Assembly: GCA_022564385.1 (NCBI GenBank)
Contig: JADFLN010000045.1
Span: forward strand, 1-10,653
DNA length: 10,653 nucleotides
Direction of reading: 5' to 3'
DNA from: Nitrososphaerota archaeon
GTDB lineage: Archaea > Thermoproteota > Nitrososphaeria > Nitrososphaerales > Nitrosopumilaceae
Shown here: positions 7,076-10,653 of the stretch, one piece after another
Layout of the letters: every line of letters begins with the position of its first letter
Position numbering within the stretch: the stretch's first letter is position 1
The notes under the pieces: model-generated
What the model saw: only the letters and a program-made list of their open reading frames with translations
What the model was told of the DNA's origin: nothing
The model's database searches: none
Translations under genes and position numbers: made by a program

Positions 7076-7082
7076 AGTTAAA

Positions 7083-7095
7083 ACGTATATTACAT
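7083..7095 (-). promoter_or_regulatory. Operator-like near-palindrome, TPR/ureohydrolase divergent region
   Basis: The minus strand reads ATGTA ATA TACGT and the plus strand ACGTA TAT TACAT. It fits ACGTA-N3-TACGT with one changed half-site base and matches the symporter-distal copy in 12 of 13 bases. It sits just upstream of the TPR gene's TATA box and 67 bp (start to start) from the copy serving the ureohydrolase gene. Confidence 0.5.
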
Positions 7096-7149
7096 ATTAA
7101 TTGATTTTTTTTTGACATATGACAATTATTCATAATTAAAATATAAGAT

Positions 7150-7162
7150 ACGTACTTTACTT
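7150..7162 (+). promoter_or_regulatory. Operator-like near-palindrome of the ureohydrolase operon
   Basis: The site reads ACGTA CTT TACTT. Extended to 7166 it is ACGTACTTTACTTGAAA, which differs by one base from the symporter element on the minus strand at 4475-4491. The distance from the 17-mer to the start codon is 39 nt at both genes. A TATA-like TAATTAT follows at 7171-7177. Confidence 0.6.
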
Positions 7163-7205
7163 GAAATCTTTAATTATCAAAGTTGTGAATAGAATTTGAT
7201 TTAAA

Positions 7206-8321
7206 ATGGGCATGGAATTTTATGGGGATGATTTTCAAGGTGCAGATGTTGCGCCATTTATTGGAATCAATACGTTTTTGCATTTACCTTGGATAAGGAC
7301 ACACAAAGAATTACTTGAAGCAAAACCAGATGTTGCAATTATTGGAGAACCATTTGACTTTGGCACCACAATTCGTCCGGGAGCAAGATATGGACCAAGA
7401 GCAATTAGAGCTGCATCTACAATTCCATCACCACCATTTGAGCGATTCAATATTGAAACTGGTGCAGACCCATTTGGAACTTTTCGAACAGTAGATTACG
7501 GTGATGTTATCGTTTCACCAGGTGATGTAATAGAATCACACAAGAGAATGACCATTAAAGTCAAGGAAGTGTTAGAGGCAGATGGTATTCCTGTAATGCT
7601 TGGAGGAGATCATTCAATTACTTATGCAAACGTGAGAGCATTTGCTAAAAAATACAAAAGCATTGGCATGATTCATTTTGATACCCATGCTGATTGTGCC
7701 CCACAGGGACTAACTGGATTCAAGTATGATCATGGAGCACACATTAGAAGAATTATGGAGATGGGTTGTCTAAAAGGAAAAAATTATTCGCTTGTGGGTC
7801 CAAGAGGGTATTGGCCAGGACGTGACTTGTACAAGTGGATGTCAGATCAAGATTTTCAATGGTTTACAATGCTTGATGTTGAAGAATTAGGAATTGATTA
7901 CATTGCAAAGGAAATAGCTGACAGAGCAAATGATGGAACAGATGCAGTCTATCTCAGTTGGGATATAGATTCTTTTGATCCTGCTTATGCACCAGGTACT
8001 GGAGAGCCTGAACCAAATGGACTCACATCAAGAGAAGGCATTAGAATGATACGTCTATTATCAAAATCATTTGATCCAGATAGATTTGCAATGGATTTGG
8101 TAGAAATTGCTCCAGCATATGATGTAAGTGATTCAAGTTCTTACAATGGTGGCATCACATCAGGATTGGGACAAAGACTAGTCATAGAACTTTTAGCTGG
8201 ATTGTCATTAACAAAAAGAGGTTTGGATGGAGGAGATCCTGTAAGACCACACGATTATCGCGGTACTGGAAACACATACAGTTTTGGAAAGCCACGTGCT
8301 GAAATCCCAAAGAGAGATTAA
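7206..8321 (+). CDS. Agmatinase/arginase-family ureohydrolase, candidate guanidine hydrolase
   Basis: The 371-aa protein belongs to the ureohydrolase family, which splits a guanidino group to release urea at a two-metal centre. All six metal ligands are visible: H136 in GGDHS (133-137), D159, H161 and D163 in HFDTHADC (157-164), and D253 and D255 in SWDIDSFDP (251-259), followed by PGTGEPEPNGLTSREG (263-278). DLVEIAPAYD (297-306) is the conserved late motif. It is longer than a typical agmatinase (about 300-320 aa), with an N-terminal extension of about 40 residues and a polar C-terminal tail (about 338-371). The product could be agmatinase, arginase or guanidine hydrolase. A subset of this family (Synechocystis Sll1077, comammox Nitrospira guanidinase) is nickel-dependent and acts on free guanidine. 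The downstream nickel permease and nearby urease make that an attractive inference, but the substrate is not shown by sequence. The ATG at 7206 has no Shine-Dalgarno; a TATA-like element about 30 nt upstream suggests a leaderless or short-leader mRNA. Confidence 0.9.
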   Translation: MGMEFYGDDFQGADVAPFIGINTFLHLPWIRTHKELLEAKPDVAIIGEPFDFGTTIRPGARYGPRAIRAASTIPSPPFERFNIETGADPFGTFRTVDYGDVIVSPGDVIESHKRMTIKVKEVLEADGIPVMLGGDHSITYANVRAFAKKYKSIGMIHFDTHADCAPQGLTGFKYDHGAHIRRIMEMGCLKGKNYSLVGPRGYWPGRDLYKWMSDQDFQWFTMLDVEELGIDYIAKEIADRANDGTDAVYLSWDIDSFDPAYAPGTGEPEPNGLTSREGIRMIRLLSKSFDPDRFAMDLVEIAPAYDVSDSSSYNGGITSGLGQRLVIELLAGLSLTKRGLDGGDPVRPHDYRGTGNTYSFGKPRAEIPKRD

Positions 8322-8716
8322 TGAAAATTGAAGTGTCGATACAGGGAGATCCGGATATCAAACCAATTGCCAAAATATTTTATTATGAAAAATCTGATGA
8401 ACTAATTTTCTTTGAATCTACACAATTAACCAAAAATCGCCTTTTAAACAATATGCGATTAAACATAAACGAAGCACTTGGATTGTTTGTTGCACATATT
8501 ATAACTTCTTTAAATGAACACAAAACAATTAAAGAAATTCAAAAACAAATACCAAAGATCCTTTTGCCACATCAAGTTATGATTGGAGTTCCTGAAGGCT
8601 TGAGAAAATTGACTTTTACAATTACAACAAATAGTAATAACAGTGAGCAAATATCTATCACAACACCCATACGTATTGATCAGTATTTTCTTGATGAACA
8701 GAAACAGATAGCATAA
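8321..8716 (+). CDS. Urease gamma (UreA)-like small protein, divergent
   Basis: Residues about 40-118 follow the urease gamma subunit from end to end. NRLLNNMRLNINEALGL matches the RLxxGxKLNYPEAxAL region, ILLPHQVMIGVPEG (80-93) matches the HVLxxxQVMEGVPEM hallmark, and the close ISITTPIRID matches KLVTVHxPIR. The N-terminal 35 or so residues (MKIEVSIQGD onward, ending IFFEST) replace the usual start, so it is 131 aa against about 100 for UreA. The ATG overlaps the ureohydrolase stop (TAATG), which indicates translational coupling. In urease, gamma has no catalytic residue; it is a structural part of the trimer. This gene is cut off from ureC, which is on the opposite strand and whose usual ureA/ureB partners would lie beyond the window. 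It may be a paralogue adapted to the ureohydrolase, or the working gamma subunit; the sequence does not decide. Confidence 0.65.
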   Translation: MKIEVSIQGDPDIKPIAKIFYYEKSDELIFFESTQLTKNRLLNNMRLNINEALGLFVAHIITSLNEHKTIKEIQKQIPKILLPHQVMIGVPEGLRKLTFTITTNSNNSEQISITTPIRIDQYFLDEQKQIA

Positions 8717-8720
8717 AAGT

Positions 8721-8725
8721 GGTGA
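8721..8725 (+). promoter_or_regulatory. Shine-Dalgarno fixing the TTG start of the nickel permease
   Basis: GGTGA complements the archaeal 16S rRNA 3' end and lies 5 nt before TTG 8731. The ATG at 8727 is out of frame and stops after three codons, and an in-frame TGA (8728-8730) directly precedes the TTG. Confidence 0.55.
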
Positions 8726-8730
8726 AATGA

Positions 8731-9489
8731 TTGATTGACACAATAATTGTAATGTTGCAAGCCAATAATCCTGTTTTAATCATAGTTGCTGGTCTGATGA
8801 TTGGACTAGTACACGCTTTCGAGCCTGACCATCTGAGTGCAGTTTCCACACAACTATTAAAAAATAATAATAATACAAGTAGTTCAAGAAAACTAGATTT
8901 TAGAAAACTAACCATCATATCATCTTTAAGAGGAGCACTTTGGGGAATGGGACACACATCCAGCATCATTCTAATTGGTCTAGTGATTGCAGGTTTATCA
9001 TTAAACATACCTGATGATTTTTTTGTTAGTGCAGAAGTTGTAGTTGGTTTTATGTTAATTATTTTAGGAATTTTTACATTTACAAATAAAAGTATTTTTA
9101 AACAAAAACATATTCATCCTCACAAACATTCAAACGGAATATCACACACACATTCTCATAACCATAATGAAAATCACATACATGGTCATAAAGCATATCT
9201 AATTGGTTGTATTCATGGAATTGCTGGTAGTGGCGGTCTTGTAGCATTAACGGCATCTACAATGAATGGTTTTGATATGATAATTTATTTTTTAATTTTA
9301 TTTGGTATGGGAAGCATAATTGGAATGACTGTCGCTAGTGGAGTAATAGGTTTACCATTTATTTTCTTTTCAAAAATGAGTTCTGTAACTAAATACATAA
9401 GATATGCAATAGCTAGTATAACTTTCATAATAGGAATCAATATTGTATTTTCAATCGGAGTAGATAATAATTTATTTTCATTAAACTAA
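8731..9489 (+). CDS. UreH/NicO-type nickel permease with His-rich loop
   Basis: The 252-aa integral membrane protein has about six helices: near 14-28, 68-90, 101-117, 155-175, 181-208 and 222-243. Helix I ends in HAFEPDH (28-34), the HX4DH nickel/cobalt transporter signature, and GHTSS (74-78) and IHGIAGSGGL (161-170) are further family motifs. Between helices III and IV lies a soluble loop (127-153) with eleven His, probably a metal-binding buffer. UreH proteins of this family accompany urease in bacteria, where they supply Ni. As third gene after the ureohydrolase and the UreA-like protein, it would provide nickel for urease and perhaps for the ureohydrolase. The TTG start is chosen because GGTGA precedes it by 5 nt and a stop immediately precedes it in frame; ATG 8752 would lose seven residues. 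Its stop faces the ureC stop across 19 bp. Confidence 0.85.
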   Translation: MIDTIIVMLQANNPVLIIVAGLMIGLVHAFEPDHLSAVSTQLLKNNNNTSSSRKLDFRKLTIISSLRGALWGMGHTSSIILIGLVIAGLSLNIPDDFFVSAEVVVGFMLIILGIFTFTNKSIFKQKHIHPHKHSNGISHTHSHNHNENHIHGHKAYLIGCIHGIAGSGGLVALTASTMNGFDMIIYFLILFGMGSIIGMTVASGVIGLPFIFFSKMSSVTKYIRYAIASITFIIGINIVFSIGVDNNLFSLN

Positions 9490-9508
9490 ACACATAATTT
9501 GAAAAGTT

Positions 9509-10653
9509 TTAAAACAAGTTGTAAAGTCGAGTCATTGAGAGTTTATCTGCAGGATCTACAGTTACAAGTTTTCCATCAACTTTTACTTCATATGTTTCAG
9601 GATTGACTTCAATGTTTGGAGTAAGATCATTATACAGCATGTCTTTCTTTCCAATAGAACGACAGTTTTTCACAGCAACTAGTTTCTTTTTTGAATTAAT
9701 TTCTGATGCAAGACCTTTGTCCAGTGCCAGTTGTGATGTGAAAGTTACAGAAGTAGAATATTTTGTTTGGCCAAGTGCTCCAAACATAGGACGATATAGT
9801 ACGGGTTCAGTAGTAGGAATTGATGCATTTGGATCCCCCATAAGAGAATATGCAATAAAACCACCTTTAATGATCATCTTTGGTTTGACTCCAAAGAATT
9901 GAGGAGACCAAATTACAATATCAGCTAATCTTCCAGGCTGCAGAGAACCAACATAATGAGAAATACCATGAGTTATGGCAGGGTTTATTGTGATTTTGGC
10001 AAGATATCGCTTTACTCTGAAATTATCATTTCGAGTATTGTCTTCTGGGAGTGCACCAGTCATCTTTTTCATTTTATCAGCAGTCTGCCAGTTTCGTGTT
10101 GTAACTTCTCCCACCCTGCCCATTGCTTGACTATCTGAAGACATCATACTCAACACACCAATATCGTGTAGTACATCCTCCGCTGCAATAGTCTCTCCTC
10201 TAATTCTAGATATTGCAAATGACACATCTTCAGGAACTGATGAGTTTAGATGATGACAAACCATCATCATATCAAGATGCTCTGATAGCGTATTTACTGT
10301 AAAAGGTCTTGTTGGATTTGTAGATGATGGAAGTACATTTTCTTCACCTGCAATTTTTAGAATGTCCGGAGCATGACCACCACCAGCTCCTTCAGTGTGA
10401 TAAGTATGAATTGTTCTTCCAGCAATTGCTTCAATGGTATCATCAACAAATCCACATTCATTTAGAGTATCAGTGTGGATTGCAACTTGAGTGTCAGTTT
10501 TGTCTGCAACTCTCAAAGCAGAATCAATTGTAGCAGGAGTTGATCCCCAGTCTTCATGTAATTTTAGTCCACAAGCACCTGCTTCAATTTGTTCAAGTAA
10601 TGCAATTTCACGAGAATCGTTTCCCTTTGCAAGAAATCCAAAGTTCAGCGGTA
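9509..10653 (-). CDS. ureC: Urease subunit alpha, UreC, C-terminal two thirds (cut by window end)
   Basis: UreC is the catalytic subunit of the nickel urease, splitting urea to ammonia and carbamate in the cytoplasm. The frame stays open to the window edge, so the gene continues beyond 10653. About 380 of the usual 570 or so residues are here. In K. aerogenes numbering, visible active-site residues are the carbamylated Lys217 and His219 in GLKLHEDWG (Lys codon 10562-10564), His246 in AIHTDTLNE, His272 in HTEGAGGGHAPD, the flap Cys319 and His320 in MVCHH, and Asp360 in SSDSQAMGR. His134 and His136 would lie outside the window. Nothing suggests decay. The TTG at 10516 is internal, not a start. 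ureB and ureA normally precede ureC on the same strand and are expected just outside. The gene is convergent with the nickel permease gene (19 bp between stops). Confidence 0.95.
   Translation of the reverse strand, partial: PLNFGFLAKGNDSREIALLEQIEAGACGLKLHEDWGSTPATIDSALRVADKTDTQVAIHTDTLNECGFVDDTIEAIAGRTIHTYHTEGAGGGHAPDILKIAGEENVLPSSTNPTRPFTVNTLSEHLDMMMVCHHLNSSVPEDVSFAISRIRGETIAAEDVLHDIGVLSMMSSDSQAMGRVGEVTTRNWQTADKMKKMTGALPEDNTRNDNFRVKRYLAKITINPAITHGISHYVGSLQPGRLADIVIWSPQFFGVKPKMIIKGGFIAYSLMGDPNASIPTTEPVLYRPMFGALGQTKYSTSVTFTSQLALDKGLASEINSKKKLVAVKNCRSIGKKDMLYNDLTPNIEVNPETYEVKVDGKLVTVDPADKLSMTRLYNLF

Noticed and set aside
7235..7450. Antisense frame in the ureohydrolase gene, and further shadows at 8182-8373, 8510-8743, 8658-9008, 9603-9902, 9956-10138 and 10324-10533
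   Set aside because: The opposite strand encodes recognised proteins (ureohydrolase, UreA-like, nickel permease, UreC) throughout these positions.
8727..8729. ATG just before the nickel permease gene as its start
   Set aside because: It is out of frame and stops after three codons. GGTGA is spaced correctly for TTG 8731 instead.
9792..9804. CGATA TAG TACGG, a weak look-alike of the operator motif
   Set aside because: It is inside ureC, encoding the conserved LYRP region, has a poorer match, and is not near any start codon.
10514..10516. TTG as a start of a 335-aa UreC
   Set aside because: The frame continues upstream to the window edge with conserved UreC sequence, including the carbamylated lysine motif GLKLHEDWG, so the TTG is an internal leucine codon.
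1..10653. CRISPR arrays, tRNA or rRNA genes, insertion sequences, integrases or prophage genes
   Set aside because: I looked on both strands and saw no repeat-spacer pattern, tRNA-like cloverleaf, transposase motif or terminal repeats. The region reads as ordinary chromosome, with no clear change in base composition.

Overview
The window looks like a chromosomal segment of an ammonia-oxidising archaeon of the Nitrososphaerota (Thaumarchaeota), most likely Nitrosopumilus-like. This rests on several things: very AT-rich DNA, a group II chaperonin (thermosome-like) gene, many genes with a TATA-like box about 25 nt before the start codon and no Shine-Dalgarno (leaderless style), small proteins of thaumarchaeal type, and a urease / urea-producing hydrolase / sodium symporter set typical of urea-using AOA. 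Lineage and family names come from memory of these families; no search was run. No stretch without a gene exceeds 300 bases. The longest, 4436-4716, holds a promoter with two operator-like sites and a 12-bp palindrome.

Layout. Positions 45-732 hold two small hypothetical genes on the minus strand. A 71-aa single-pass membrane protein (805-1020, +) converges with a divergent thermosome-like gene (1040-2743, -). Upstream of that, on the same strand, is an SSS-family sodium:solute symporter (2843-4435, -). Then come a 54-aa two-helix membrane protein with a GTG start (4717-4881, +), a 170-aa protein built of three ribbon-helix-helix-like units (4936-5448, +), an 83-aa small protein (5491-5742, -) and an 11-unit TPR protein (5809-7047, -). 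Divergent from the TPR gene is a compact plus-strand operon: an agmatinase/arginase-family ureohydrolase (7206-8321), a urease-gamma-like small protein overlapping it by 1 nt (8321-8716), and a UreH/NicO-type nickel permease with a TTG start (8731-9489). It converges with the 3' two thirds of urease alpha, ureC (9509 to the window end, -).

How the genes fit together. The ureohydrolase should release urea from a guanidino compound (agmatine, arginine or guanidine are the options). Urease would split the urea to ammonia and CO2, the permease would supply nickel, and the symporter could import urea or the guanidino substrate. Ammonia would then serve energy metabolism and assimilation.

The strongest new signal is regulatory. 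A 13-bp near-palindrome, ACGTA-N3-TACGT, occurs twice upstream of the symporter, once upstream of the ureohydrolase operon and once upstream of the TPR gene. The symporter and ureohydrolase copies extend to a 16/17-bp match and sit exactly 39 nt before their start codons, which suggests one regulon. The second notable item is the chaperonin. Both aspartates expected to drive ATP hydrolysis are replaced (H63 and N392), and its C-terminus is a histidine-rich tail.
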